A stretch of DNA of 64,000 bases from Fistulifera solaris (GCA_030295235.1 AP026162.1:1550001-1614000); one strand, 5' to 3'. Positions 1 to 11,212 are shown, counted from the stretch's first letter. The notes: generated by a model from the letters alone, not told the origin. Made by a program: numbers and translations.

Positions 1-734
1 GCGTGTCTAGGAGAGTTAGAGCAGAATGCGTTAGATCGCTTTTACAGCTTATGGTCTAATGGCGAGCCAATCGATTCGCACCTTTCAAAGGATGTTTGCG
101 ACTCCATCTGCACTTGCTTCACGACAGATCCATCGGTTTTATCATTCGCACTCATGTTGTTCCGTGTCATTATTTTGACGGCAAAGGCGGAGGATATGCT
201 GGATTGCCTAAACTGGATTCGATCAAACCTTGGGTCAGTAGAGAGTCCACTTCACACGTCGACAGCGGCACGTGCACTGGCTTGGACTTGTCTTGCTAAT
301 TGGATGTCTAAAACCTCAAAAGAGTCATCATTTGTAGACGAGTTGATTGATCTGGCTATAGCGGATTTACCACATGCTTCACAACCGCGTCCTGAAGTCA
401 GGCAAGCCGCGAGTGCCTTCCTTTTAACACTTTCTTGATGAGAATACAAGGTGTTGAATATCTAGATAACGAGATATCCGATGCCGAAGTAACCTTGCTC
501 TGTAGTGTTTTGGAGAGTATCACAGAAGAGCCGGATGCATTGGTCCAGTTACGCCGTCTAATGATTGCTGGGCGCATCCTCAAGCCTCGAACAGCTGTTA
601 AAACGTCAACAGTTAGTCTGGTGCAAGATCTAGGACTCGTGGAAGCGATAAGAGCAATTTCTCTGAAGTCACCTGAGTGCAAAATCGACGAGCAGTGTAA
701 AGCGCTGGCTACTGATCTTATACAAATACTATGA
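1..734 (+). CDS. HEAT-repeat protein, C-terminal part (TANGO6/RTP1-like)
   Basis: The gene enters from the left edge in frame 1 and shows about 145 residues of helical, HEAT-like sequence up to position 438. A second frame carries on from about 435 to a stop at 734. The segment around RQAASAFLLTL followed by the second-frame stretch GVEYL and a closing acidic helix resembles the C-terminal RTP1/TANGO6 domain (RNA polymerase II assembly or ER-Golgi transport in other eukaryotes). That assignment is an inference from weak similarity. The two frames join naturally if one T is missing in the run near 431. An intron would have to be under 40 bp, which is too short for this genome. The 5' part lies outside the window. 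Confidence 0.5.
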
Positions 735-979
735 CACGTGAAATAGCGACTGTGGTATACTCCGTGAAGTCATAAGGACATGTTAGACAGCTTTAGTCTC
801 ACTAATGAAAAAATCTAATTTTTACTTGTCACGCGATTAAGTTTTCGAAAAGATTGCTGCGCACTTGAAGCCGAAACACAGCAAGCTGGTTGACATTCGC
901 CATCCAAAACACGCTGAAGGATTGCGGCTCAGAAGATGCAAAATCCATGGTACACCTTGTACGCACTTAATCCAATGAT

Positions 980-2230
980 TCATTCTTGCCATCTCATATA
1001 GTCTGGACTGTTGGCCCAAACAATGACGTTCCCATCGTAGCTGGCTGTTATGACTACTGAATTATTGGAACTTTTGGGATGAACAGCGACGGCACACGTT
1101 GGGCGCGTATGTCCCATGAGACTTTGAACACACGTACCATGCACCAGATCATACAAGATACACTGGCCGTCTTCCGATCCTGTTATTATTGTTGAATCAT
1201 CAGCCGTGACGCCACACATCAGTCCATACTGTCCGGCTGCATGATGCTTGTCGTAGGTGTTGACTAGCTCGCCCGAATTCACCTCCATTAAGCGAATGGT
1301 TCCATCCAAGCAAGAAACTACCAAATACTGACCATCGTGCGTCTGTGCCATGCTCGTTATCGGACTTGAGAAATCGTCGCACCGCAAAATCCCTTTCCGA
1401 AGATCGTACGTTCTTACAATGCCGTCAACACTGGCGGTTCGAATCAGTGCTTCATTGTCATTCTGCACCTTATGGACATCCGTCACAGAGTCCTTCGCCT
1501 CCTTCAAGATCTGTATTGGTTCGTAACTCCTACTTCGTCCATCCCATATTCGAACAGTTGCGTCATAAGACGCGGATAGGAAAGTCTCGGAGTCTGTGCT
1601 TATTGCAACCGCATTCACGCGGCCGCTGTGACCTTGTAATCTACGTTTAGCTTGCTTTGTAACAACATCAGAAACGACAACAGTCTTTTCCGAAGCTGAC
1701 GCTATTGTAGTCGATTTCTCGTCGATCGCGAGGGCCGAAATGGGATGAGTGATACCGTCTTCGTACACTTGAATAGGAAGAGCCCTCGGAATGGCATCGA
1801 TGGGGATATCATCCCCGCCGGCCCACGGGCGCGGAGGAAACGCAGGATCCAGTCGACTGGGATTCCATAAACGAACCTTTCGATCAACTCCCCGGTCAAA
1901 CAATATTTTCCATCGTCTGGTTATTTGAACACAGAACAAGAATGTGAGAGCATGTAGCAACAAACAACAAATTTGACGAGTCGTCAATGACAATTATGAC
2001 CTCAGATCAAAGTGAAGGAATTTCTGGGCATCATCATTTGCATTGCACATGCAGATATGATGAAATAAGAAGCGTTTGCATCACTGGCTTTATTGTGAAT
2101 TGAATGAATGAACAAATAAAGTAAACGTACTTGTGAAGCAAATGGTTTGCGCAGGGCCTTCATGTCCTACTAGCCGCGAGACCGGGCACGATGGATACTT
2201 CACCGGCGCCTTTGGATTCAGCACTTTCAT
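980..2230 (-). CDS. WDR83: WD40 protein WDR83/MORG1
   Basis: A seven-bladed WD40 scaffold protein. In other eukaryotes WDR83 sits on the spliceosome and on MAPK modules. Exon 1 (2230-2131) encodes 33 residues from MKVLNPKAP to GHEGPAQTICFT and is too short for standard ORF calling. The donor is GTACGT at 2130 and the acceptor AG at 1918-1917 (214 bp intron). Exon 2 is 1916-980. Blades are clear: DGKYCLTG, VDRKVRLWNP, GHSGRVNAVAIS, ATVRIWDGRS, DGIVRTYDLR, DGTIRLMEV, GSEDGQCILYDL and DGNVIVWANS. The total of about 345 aa fits the family (about 315 in human). Between CLTG and GVDRKV the frame shifts by one base in the C run 1890-1893 (four, five expected), probably an assembly error. Confidence 0.85.
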
Positions 2231-2754
2231 TTACATCCCCTGTTCTAGCTTCTTGCTTCATCGAAGTGTATAATCATTGGAAGGTCGCGCTCGCTGACTT
2301 TTCGCTTTATTGATCGAGGCTCTGCGCTCGTCGCATGCGGTTATTTATTTTTTAGAAGGCTTGAGTCCTGGTTCACCGGGACTGAAACGCTAGAAACTAT
2401 GTGTGTTCAATCTGAACCAGGGAAGTCCGCCAACTAAAACGTACACAAGAAATAATTCTAATTTTTATAAACTCAAAATCTATTAACTACACAGCTGTGC
2501 CGTGAAATTATGAAAATACTGAAGAAAAAGGATGCAAAACTTGATCGCGAAAGCATACAGGCACATGCGAGTACAAGTTACTTGTGGGGTAGTTTGTGAG
2601 GGAAGCTTGCTGATTTGCTCGTTCCAACTCCTTCTTTCGGATGTAAAGCAACATCTCTGTGTTCTCCTTTTCCAACGTACGAAGTTGCTGCGTGCACATG
2701 ACAACTTTAGCCGAAGTTAACTATCATCATTAAATTAAGAAGAGCTTTCATCAA
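2231..2754. other. Intergenic, with one possible small exon
   Basis: No complete gene is seen between WDR83 exon 1 and the acyltransferase stop. On the minus strand, about 2692-2580 encodes a charged, coiled-coil-like stretch (LRTLEKENTEMLLYIRKK). It is preceded by an AG acceptor-like site and followed by a GTAACT donor-like site. If it is an exon its upstream partner is not visible. It could be an alternative or relic exon. Confidence 0.25.
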
Positions 2755-4890
2755 CTATTGCCTGCTGATCAATTCAATTGGAAATGTAGATGCTTGCTTC
2801 CCAAATATTTGTTCATAAGCAAGTCGTCTAAGTGTGTCATTAAAGGGGTCTTCTTTACGGGCTCGTCTCAAGTCATCCAAGCCCTTTTGTACTGTTTGTT
2901 TGGCGTCACGGTAAACTTTCTCGCAAGCGTCTCTGTCGTTGGGATCTAACTCACGGGTGTAAATCGGTTTCCCAAAAATAAAATAGTTCCGTTCTGGAAA
3001 AGCCGGTGTAAATATAGGAAACCCCATATTTTCTTCCCCCTTCTTAGTATCGTACCTAGCAGCCGTCACGTTCAATGATCCTTCTCTCAGTCTTTTCCCA
3101 ATGAACGGCAGGTTGAAAGATTCCTCCACTTCCAGTATGCCATTTACACTATCCACCATACCGATCGCACTAAAGGGTATAATGGTTGCATTGAAACGGG
3201 CGGCAGTTCGTACAAAATCCACCTTTTCGGGCCACTTCAAAGCATAATCTTTGCTGATCGAGAGCGCTTCTTTCGCACCACCAGGAAACAACATGGTCGG
3301 TTGACCGGATTGCAGAAGACGATAAAAGTTACGAGGAGTCACCGGTACTGCACCAAAAGCTTGAAAGTTACGTGCAAAGTTGCCCGATTCCTTGATTCCG
3401 GCGGTGCGGCCTTTGAGCTCGTTGAACGGCCCAAAACCCACAGCGACAGGATGGGCCAGCCCCGTGGAATCTTATTCTTTTCTTTGAGCATTTGAGCGAA
3501 TATTAAGTTCAAATCCAAAGCGACTTGACGCGGAACGAAATGCGATATTTCAGAAACAGCTTCGAGATTGATCCAGTCGCAACGCTGATCGGATTTACTT
3601 ACAAAATTGATGATTACCGACGAACAGAACGGGACCATCCATGTCAATTTTTGACAAGCCCCTCCAACGATATCCATCGGAATCAGTACTAAAGAAAACA
3701 GGACTGTGTGCTCTTTCGAGAGGTCGAACAGTGCTTGCTAGGACCTCCTCCAATTCTTCTTCAGTTGGCATAGTCCAATCGAGAATGGGATCGTATGGTT
3801 TCTTCCCTTGATGCTTAAAAGGATCAATATTCGAGTACAATATGGCTTCCGTCAAGTTAACACTGTCATCCAAAACAAAGTGACCTCGATTTCTAACAAG
3901 TAATTTCTCTGAATGAGGAATTAACTTCAGTAACCTGTCACATTCCGTAGCTGAAGGTACGAGTGCATCTTCTTTCCCAGCAATGACTAAAGTGGGAACA
4001 TTGATTTGTTCCAAGCGAACAGCTGCCGTCCCAGGTAATAACCAACGAGTGACACGATGCTCGAGCAGCGATGCTGGCAAACGCTCTTCCGTCACTGCAA
4101 TGAGATGCTGCGCGGTCTCAAGTATGTTTTGAAGTAAGGCCGGGTTCGGTTGACGCAGTGATGGTAGACTGACTATAGTATCCAGAATGCGTTGTTGCTG
4201 CTGTCGATCTGGAATCGTTAGCCCAAGAATGAAACTTCCCAGTAGCCCATAGGGTGTTATGCCATCCGTTAACTCATTTTTCGGCAAAGCAGCCAGCAGC
4301 GGCACCAAAGTGTCCCACCATGTTTGGTCAAATGAGGTCGCCGGGTTGACGAGAACAAGACCTTCGAGTAAGTCCACTTTCCGCAAACGAATGGCTACCG
4401 CCGACGCAATTAATCCCCCACAGCTCTCTCCAATCAACGTCACCTTGCGTTCAGGTGTTGAAGTCTCCTTAATGAATAAAGCAACAGCGTCCACAACCTC
4501 TAGAAAAGTCGAGGTGTCATTCGGACTGATTACGAGTCTCCATGTTTCGAACGTTCTGGCCAAGTCATCAAATTGAGAGACGGCGGATATCCCGTATCCG
4601 TCCAAGCCTGGTAAATAGACTGCAAGTGGCTCGTTGCTGTTATCCAGACTATTGAGGTGCGAGGAATCTTGCCCATCGGAGGATGGAGGAGCGATATAGT
4701 CGAAGCGAAGTGTCGGCGTAATTTCCGTAGAAAGAGCCGACGGTCTCTCTAAATCCCGATACACTTGTTGAAACGAGTCAACGAGATCTTGTAAAGTTTG
4801 TGGTTGAGGGGAAACCAGGGCATGTGCCACGTGCAGTGTTACGACGAACAGTGCGCTTATGAACGTCGACAGAGAATTTATTTTCTTCAT
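2755..4890 (-). CDS. Two-domain alpha/beta-hydrolase plus acyltransferase, phytyl ester synthase-like
   Basis: Exon 1 is 4890-3603 and exon 2 is 3523-2755, with a 79 bp intron (GTAAGT...AG). The ATG at 4890 opens a signal-peptide-like stretch (MKKINSLSTF, then hydrophobic to AHALVSP). An in-frame upstream TTG is not credible. The N-terminal half is an alpha/beta hydrolase with the nucleophile elbow GESCGG, a lid region, and late D and H (GKEDALVPS, NRGHFVLDD). The C-terminal half is an LPLAT/DAGAT-type acyltransferase (GPVLFVGNHQF, FPGGAKEAL). This architecture is that of plant PES1/2, which make fatty acid phytyl esters and triacylglycerol in plastids. Plastid location here is inferred. A one-base gap in the C run 3460-3463 splits PRG from LAHPVAVGFG. 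Expected length is about 685 aa. Confidence 0.82.
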
Positions 4891-5322
4891 TCGTTCGTTT
4901 GTCCTTTTGAAGCTAGAAGAATCGGGTGCTTGTGAGCGAATCCCACTTTTGAAAGCAGCTTTCGAATACCTCAAAGGACCCGGGGCTTGTATTATATGTG
5001 GAGATGATCATAAGAGAGCTGACAACAAAACCGTTCGCGACCGGTCGCAACAACATTTTCGTCGTTGCAAATAAATAAACAAAACGCGCAAAAAATGCGA
5101 TGAGTCATACATCGTGACTCAAAAGGAACTCGTGACCCCAGCCAGCCTTTCTGGTCCGCGTCTGTCCGTTCTTCGAGTGCCCCGCACCAACCGAAAATAA
5201 TAATGAAGAAAAACAAAACAAAAATCCATTTCCCTCGTTGCAGATTTTGAAAGTGAATAAACAACCTTGTGCTTTAGCAATCTCCTCTTTTGTTTCCTCA
5301 TTTCCGGTTAGTCAGACGGATC
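4891..5322. other. Divergent intergenic region
   Basis: A shared 5' region between the PES-like gene (minus) and the MPP6-like gene (plus). No gene, repeat or RNA is recognised. Short frames here are low in coding character. Confidence 0.4.
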
Positions 5323-5856
5323 ATGTGGAAGCCTGGATCCTCCAAGCCGAGAACCGCAGCAGACGGCAACGACCCTCTACAAGCCACAAATTCGACCCCC
5401 GCTTTGAAAGAACAAGAAGACACCACCAGTTCGAGTCAACAAAAAACACGACAGCTATCTGGTTTGACCATGAATATGAAATTCATGAAACGGAAAATAG
5501 ACGAGCAAGAGAATCATCGACGACATAGTCATGACGGTGTAATACACCGACAATCCGATCCAGAGGAAACGACATCACCTCTTTCGACGGAGCCATATCA
5601 GATGGCAACATCGACAGACATGTATTGCTACAACAATCTACTCGGAAGACGATCGTTCGGTAACTTTAATAAATTCATGGAATCAGCGTGGACAGCTTGC
5701 TACGAGCAGTCGAAACAAAGTAACAGTCGGCACGCAGCTACCGATGAAGAGCTATTGCAGCGTTACAAAGACTTTAGTAGGAGGAAAGCTGTCGGTAACG
5801 ACATTGATGATAGACCCGTAAAGCGGAGCAAACGGAGAGCCAAGCAGTCGCTTTAA
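5323..5856 (+). CDS. MPP6: M-phase phosphoprotein 6 homologue (nuclear exosome cofactor)
   Basis: 177 aa from the ATG at 5323; the upstream TTG is rejected. Three MPP6 landmarks occur in order: LTMNMKFMKRK near residue 50 (the basic exosome-binding helix), LLGRRSFGNFNKFME near 110 (the LLYGRMSFRGFN block), and TDEELLQRYKDF near 145. The C-terminus is basic and NLS-like (RPVKRSKRRAK). MPP6 bridges RRP6 and MTR4 to the nuclear exosome for 5.8S rRNA maturation and RNA surveillance. The gene is a single uninterrupted exon. The linkers are longer than in animals, and overall identity is limited to these motifs. Confidence 0.75.
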   Translation: MWKPGSSKPRTAADGNDPLQATNSTPALKEQEDTTSSSQQKTRQLSGLTMNMKFMKRKIDEQENHRRHSHDGVIHRQSDPEETTSPLSTEPYQMATSTDMYCYNNLLGRRSFGNFNKFMESAWTACYEQSKQSNSRHAATDEELLQRYKDFSRRKAVGNDIDDRPVKRSKRRAKQSL

Positions 5857-5962
5857 GCGTGTGAAAGTTATGCTTATAACGTTGTCTTATTATGCAAATA
5901 AAGTCTATATTCGTTCGTTGTCAAAATTGCAAAAGAAAATAGTTCGTCGTAGACCATCAGGA

Positions 5963-6742
5963 CTACAGGTTGTCAGTCCCGGCAATTAGACCAATCTGAC
6001 GCAACTTCTCTAATGTCATATCCATGTCACCATCGTGATGGACGAATATACCGCCGGCGGCTTCCCATTTCTCACGGAGACATAGGCGATCGTCAATGAG
6101 TACAGCATTCGGACCGCTCTCGTAATGTTTGTTATCGGACCAACATGTGATGACATTACATTTGTCTGTAGACACTTTTCTCCCATTCATGTTCAAATGT
6201 GTGCGAAAATGGCCCGCCATATCAATGTGATTCACTTGCACTCCCAACTCGCGCTCACACCAGCGCAATTTCTCCACGCGTGATGAAGGGTGATTGGGGA
6301 CGCCGGTCAAAATATCGGGCTGCAAATGCCGAATGGCTTGCCAGAGACGCTTTCCATCGCGTGTCCAGGGTAGCCGTTCAAAAAACGCATCGGCTTCTTT
6401 GACTTTTTGCCACATCGTTGAGCGTTTGACCGGAATATGAAAACTGGAAAACTCCTTCGGTAAATCGGGGAATATACTCCGTATGCCTGCTTCAAAATCC
6501 ACTAGAACGCCATCCAAGTCACAGTATACGCGAATCTCGGGTTGCTCCGCAACTCTTTGTGATAGGTAGCTCGGATTGTTGCTGTAACTGAAAGACATGT
6601 CGGTCGTGTTCTGCCATTGCGGTATGCTTGTCGAAAAGGAGACCTTCAATGCCGCCGGTGCAACCATTCTCGAAGGACGAACCACAAACGAAGTTGCGGA
6701 TGCAATAAGAATGAATAGAGGAAAGAAGCCACGGGCAGTCAT
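5963..6742 (-). CDS. HAD-superfamily phosphatase (5'-nucleotidase type), predicted plastid
   Basis: 259 aa, one exon, ATG at 6742. The N-terminus is a short signal peptide ending ASATSFVVRP, which fits the diatom ASAF-type cleavage site with Phe for import into the complex plastid. The HAD core starts with VYCDLDGVLVDFEAG (nucleophile and acid Asp pair), followed by DILTGVPN (motif II Thr), a Lys/Arg-rich helix and VLIDDRLCLREKWEAAGG (motif IV Asp pair). The arrangement matches the cytosolic C-type 5'(3')-deoxyribonucleotidase group. The substrate is unknown. It is tail-to-tail with the MPP6-like gene (106 bp gap). Confidence 0.78.
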   Translation of the reverse strand: MTARGFFPLFILIASATSFVVRPSRMVAPAALKVSFSTSIPQWQNTTDMSFSYSNNPSYLSQRVAEQPEIRVYCDLDGVLVDFEAGIRSIFPDLPKEFSSFHIPVKRSTMWQKVKEADAFFERLPWTRDGKRLWQAIRHLQPDILTGVPNHPSSRVEKLRWCERELGVQVNHIDMAGHFRTHLNMNGRKVSTDKCNVITCWSDNKHYESGPNAVLIDDRLCLREKWEAAGGIFVHHDGDMDMTLEKLRQIGLIAGTDNL

Positions 6743-7330
6743 GGCCGGAAGAAAAAAAAGTAAAGTTCACAGAGAGGGTAAAAAAAAACAATGCTTTGTG
6801 CGAACTCCGAACTTTGTCAATGTCTGCAAACACCAACTCGATTCTCTTCTCCTTTCGCCTCTTCCTTGTTAGTCAGTAGCTATTCGATCGTTTGATTAAT
6901 GCAGTTCAAAGTGAATTCACATCGCTAACAGTCATTTCAGTCGTGATTTCCGTGATGGTTGCGTTGCGATATCGAAGAGGCGAGAAGAACGACATCATCA
7001 AAAAAATGCGCCGTCTTTTTTTTCTTCGGGATTGAGACGTCACCGTCACCAGGGTCAAGGCTTGTTTAGAGCACGCAGCAAAGCTGTAGCGCTGAACAGT
7101 AGTCTCGCGGACTCGACAAGTACAAATTGAGAGTTACTGTAAGTACCGCTACGCGCTATTTATGGTCGGAGTTTATACCGCCCCTCTTTCTCCTCCGCCT
7201 CGCGTCCGGATGTTGTTGACTTTTTGACCCTCTATCTTTTTGACCCTCGTCACCCTTGGCAAGCAAAACAATCCGTACTTCACTCATCCTCAAGGCGAGG
7301 CTCGGTCTACTGTTTGACGTTTTCGCAGAA
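6743..7330. other. Divergent intergenic region
   Basis: A 5' region shared by the HAD and mu-homology genes. A pyrimidine-rich tract (CCCCTCTTTCTCCTCCGCC near 7181) and an ACGTCA element at 7037-7042 (a CRE-type core known in diatom CO2/cAMP-responsive promoters) are visible. Their function here is not shown. No gene is seen. Confidence 0.35.
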
Positions 7331-8332
7331 ATGAATCAACGCATACGATACGATGGTTCTAGCGCCGATGAAGAACAACCGAGCAAACCTCGTCCTGTTT
7401 TAATTTCCGTATCGCAGGGTTCCTCTGCCTTGGCGGAATCGGAAGTGAGCCATGCGCATCCTCCGATACATGCTTCCGATTCCTTCGATCCCTTCGGAAT
7501 TGGTGAATTGCAGCAACAGAAGGCAGTGCCTTTCATTAAACCGCCCCCGAATGTGAGCCGCTTGAGTCGACCCAACAAAATTCTGCCGCCCAAAATGCTA
7601 ATCAAACTGACAATACACGAGCAAGTTTCGTCGGTGGCAAAGCCAGGAAAAGAACGAGAGGGAACTTCGGAAGTCACCATCGATGGTACTATTTATGCTC
7701 AAGTGCAATGCAGTGACGCGAATCGAAATGCTCCGTTCTCACTCAAAACGGGAGAATTAAGTTCCGGAACTTTAACTTTGTATCCCAATCAAGATTTTTC
7801 GGCTTCTCCGACAAAATGTGATGCGATTGAAGTTCCGAAGAAAGACGTTGGATATGTACCAGTTGCTTTCTATACCATCACAGATGAAATCGAGCACATG
7901 CCGGTTCTTCTCGAACGAAAGGTGACTGTACAAGAAAAGTCCGTTCGAATTGCCATCCAAGTTCGATCCAAACTGTCCAACTTAGGGAAAATGGAAGACT
8001 TTTCGATCGCATTGGCTATTCCAGAACGGGTAGATGGCAGCTCTGTGGAAGTGGTCCGCGGGGAGGGGCATTACGATGAGCTCAAGCGGACTGTCATTTG
8101 GAAGCTAGCATCGCTCAACAAGGGGGAAAGTTTTATGGTCAGTGCTAACGCAAATCTATGGACAGTATTGGGCCCGGAAGAAGATGTACAATTCCCGGTG
8201 ATTCTTCGGTGTAGTTCTTCAGCGGATCACATCAGCTCGCTCGACGTGCAGGTTACCGAATGCGCTGAACATCCAGCCTCTTTGACTATTCAGAAAGTTC
8301 ATTCCTTTCTATTACTGCATCGCTTGACGTAG
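7331..8332 (+). CDS. Mu-homology-domain (muniscin/FCHO-like) endocytic adaptor
   Basis: 333 aa from the ATG at 7331; the in-frame TTG at 7256 is rejected. The N-terminal about 85 residues are low-complexity and carry a DPF motif (residues 53-55), the kind of short motif that binds the AP-2 alpha appendage. From about residue 90 a beta-rich domain follows (PKMLIKLTIHEQV, GTIYAQVQCSD, SGTLTLYPNQDF, VPVAFYTITDE, IAIQVRSKLSNLG, VIWKLASLNKGES). This resembles the mu homology domain of FCHO/SGIP proteins and of the plant TPLATE-complex subunit TML. No F-BAR domain is present. A role in clathrin-mediated endocytosis is inferred from the fold. Confidence 0.6.
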   Translation: MNQRIRYDGSSADEEQPSKPRPVLISVSQGSSALAESEVSHAHPPIHASDSFDPFGIGELQQQKAVPFIKPPPNVSRLSRPNKILPPKMLIKLTIHEQVSSVAKPGKEREGTSEVTIDGTIYAQVQCSDANRNAPFSLKTGELSSGTLTLYPNQDFSASPTKCDAIEVPKKDVGYVPVAFYTITDEIEHMPVLLERKVTVQEKSVRIAIQVRSKLSNLGKMEDFSIALAIPERVDGSSVEVVRGEGHYDELKRTVIWKLASLNKGESFMVSANANLWTVLGPEEDVQFPVILRCSSSADHISSLDVQVTECAEHPASLTIQKVHSFLLLHRLT

Positions 8333-8446
8333 AAATTATCAACTATCATTATGATTGTGCTTGTATGACTAGAGCTTTTAAATCAACGCCTGTAATGAAT
8401 GAAGCTGAGATTGAATAATGTAGCCTGTTAAAGTTTGTCAATGTCT

Positions 8447-10022
8447 TTACTGCACGCCAGCCTCGACCATCATGCATTCTTCTTTTCCATCGAACTCAAC
8501 TTTCTCTTCTCCGTCATTTGTCGGATTAACCCTTGAAAGGGCTTCGCTGCATGCCTTTGCGAAAGCACAGATAGCATCGACAACATCAGGACGAACCCGA
8601 GTAACAGGTTGCTCAGAAACTTCTTTACCTTCAGCCTCAGCGTGCGAGCGCTTCCGCGATTCACTTTTCTCGAAGAGCCCGCAGTTTTCTAGGACGTAGT
8701 CTCTCGTCTGAAGAAACTTCCGAGAAACGCACTCGTCACATTCCCAATCGCCCTCGGGAATTTTCGCTAACTTTGGACGAAGACAAGTTGCGTGATACTC
8801 TTTGTTGCATCCATCGCAAATGAGCAAGCTCCCACCATCACCGCAAACGCAGCAAGCATCGACGCTATTCTCAGCATTGTTGAACCGCTCCATTCGCTCT
8901 TCGCAGCATACTGTCTTGAGCAATCGATAACCCTCAGATGCTTTGAAGGATCCCAAATAATAAGCTAGAGCTGTTTTCATTGGAATACCCATCTCACTTG
9001 CAACAGCCGACATGTTCTTGCGTTTCTTGAAGATCAAATCCGCAAACTGTTTTCTGGTCTTCTGATCCCAATCGGAGCCATCGATAGGTGTCAAATTCTT
9101 GGCAGCATCCGTGAATGCGTCAACGTTGAAGTTCTTTTCCATCAGAAGAATGTACGCTTCTTCTCGGACGTTGTACGGAATAGGTTTCATGAGCGTATCA
9201 ACATCTAGGCCTTTTTTCGAGGGCTGCGGCGGCACTCCAAACGAGGTCCGACCTAAACAGAATTTAGTCGAGAAAGAGTTGGCATCCATCTTCATCGCTG
9301 CAACACGTACCTTGCCGGACATTCTTCCTCCGTATAAACGCCAGCCTTCGGCAAACTATTGACTTGGAACTCGGCCCCTACACTGCTGCTCTTAGTTGGG
9401 TAATGTCTTCCTCCACGCTTCCAACTAAGATCAATGCCGTCATCATCAGCAACGCTTGATGTCTCGCTTTTCACGCCTTCCTTGGAGCGCAAACGCCGTG
9501 CCGGTAATCTCGGTGAGAGGACTGGCTTTTTGACAACTTGTTCACTCCTCTCCGCAACAAGTCAGCCACAGAAGACTCTAGGTCGTTTCGCCTTTCATTA
9601 AGGCGATCTACGACGTCCTTGATTCTACTATAGTAGTCAACGCCTTTCACGCCCGTTCCTGGGTCAATATCCTTAGGAACGAAAATTAATTCATCGTTGA
9701 ACAGTTGCTGTGGAAATTTTCGGTTAGAACAAACAAATAATAATGGAAAGATAGCCGAGAATGATTATCCTCTAAGGATTAAGGATCACATCGTATACAT
9801 AAGCAGATCGTCTGTCCGCCTTCACAAACCTACCTTCGTCCATCCGGCCGAAAAAAGCGCTGGCCAAGCCACCGTGTGAAATACCTCAATGACCTTTTCC
9901 TTTTCAATGTGCTTTGCAAAACCTGAATTCATGTCATCTTTATTTTCTTCAGTCTTTATTATTACGTTGTTGTCGGATGCGATATCCTCTTTGTTTTCGA
10001 TATTTGAAGTAACAACATCCAT
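8447..10022 (-). CDS. ELM2-SANT-PHD chromatin protein
   Basis: Reconstructed in three exons: 10022-9834, 9707-9311 and 9252-8447 (introns 126 and 58 bp). The N-terminus (AWPALFSAGWTK, then IFVPKDIDPGTGVKGVDYY after the intron) is a short domain that I recall from diatom chromatin proteins. An ELM2 segment follows (VGAEFQVNSLP, DLVWSAAA), then a SANT-like helical region (DWDQKTRKQFADLIFKKRKN) as in RCOR/MTA corepressors, then a PHD finger with CCVCGDGG, CDGCNKEYHATC and WECDEC (Cys4-His-Cys3). Such proteins recruit histone deacetylase and read histone H3 tails. Length is about 463 aa. Two one-base run differences break the frame (T runs 9527-9531 and 9212-9217); both are probably assembly errors. 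Confidence 0.72.
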
Positions 10023-10357
10023 TGCTGTTATGCTAATAATGAAAAAATAATAGTAAGGCGACGAGATTTTTTTTGTGTTGGCTGAACGCGAAGCGAAGCG
10101 ACGTGTTGGCACCGACGCACAAAGATAGCGGGCGGGCGGGAACGTTGACTCATGACTCATGACTGAATTCCAGTCGGACATTTTGTTGTATACACTTTAT
10201 CCCAGAGTGCACTTCGGAACACGTAGCACGTAGGTCCCTTTCAGACACCCGGTACGACACATTTTTAATAAAAAATAAAACGACAACAAAACAAGCAACA
10301 AAAATAATAGGAGTACGTAATGATGAGCCGCGCGAAAGCTAAACGAAGACAAAAATA
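10023..10357. other. Divergent intergenic region
   Basis: About 335 bp between the start of the PHD gene and the start of the SDR gene. It holds AT-rich tracts and TGACTCATGACTCATGACTG near 10145, a repeated TGACTCA (AP-1/bZIP-type) site. Binding is inferred only from the motif. Confidence 0.35.
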
Positions 10358-11152
10358 ATGAACTTGAATGATAAACCGTTATCGCTGCTGAAATGCCTAG
10401 TGACTGGCGCCTCTTCTGGCATTGGAAGAGAGACTTGTCGAGTTTTGTCATCCCAAGGGGCTCAAGTCGTGGGGATTGGGCGAAACGAGGCAGCTCTTTC
10501 TTCACTGAAAAGTGAAGGTGCAATCGTCGCATTTCTTGTAGCGGATTTGACGATACCAGGAGAATGCGAGCGGATCGTTACCGAAGCATCATCTGTATTA
10601 GATGGATTAACGACAGTTGTTAATGCTGCAGGAGTGTTGAAAGGTGGCGCAATGGGTAAAATCGATCTTGCCAACTATCACTACAACATGATTTGCAATA
10701 CACAAGCGCCTTTTGAAATCATGGTACACGCCATTCCTTTTTGAAGAGAAGCAAGGAGTTTTTCCCATCCATAGTTAATGTTAGCTCAGTGAACGGTAAG
10801 CAATCCTTTGCCGGCTGTGCTACTTACTGCATGAGTAAAGCTGCACTCGATCAGCTTACCCGATGTGCTAGTGTCGATCTTGCCGCGGACGGCATTCGAG
10901 TCAACTCTGTAAATCCTGGTGTGATCAAAACCAACCTACAAAAAAGCAGGAGGTCTTTCCGATGAGCAGTATCATGAATTTCTTGCTCGCAGTATCGAAA
11001 CCACGCACCCTATAGCTGCCAGTTTGGGAAGAGTCGGCGAGCCTGCCGAAGTTGGGGAGCTGATTGCATTTCTCGTTTCAGATAAAGCCAAGTTTATAAC
11101 TGGAGAGTGCATTGCTATCGACGGTGGCCGCCAGAATCTTGGAGCACGATAA
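10358..11152 (+). CDS. Classical short-chain dehydrogenase/reductase
   Basis: 264 aa, one exon, ATG at 10358. Hallmarks of classical SDRs are present in order: TGASSGIG (cofactor loop, residues about 17-24), a basic residue after beta-2 (GIGRN, suggesting NADP), VNAAG (active-site support), IVNVSSVNG (catalytic Ser), YCMSKAAL (Tyr-x-x-x-Lys), NSVNPGVIKT and the C-terminal IDGGRQNLG. The closest known types are 3-oxoacyl-ACP or tropinone-like reductases. The substrate cannot be told. The frame breaks twice at homopolymers: the T run 10738-10742 (one short) and the A run 10940-10945 (one long). Together these restore the exact length. Confidence 0.82.
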
Positions 11153-11212
11153 TATATTGCCGCATCCTCGATATGTTCGTTTCTAGTAAAAGTTAAATTA
11201 CAAATATTATGA

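Noticed and set aside
397-450. Short intron joining the two frames of the HEAT protein
   Set aside because: The only GT-AG span is about 38 bp, well below the 58-214 bp introns otherwise seen; a one-base run error explains the data better.
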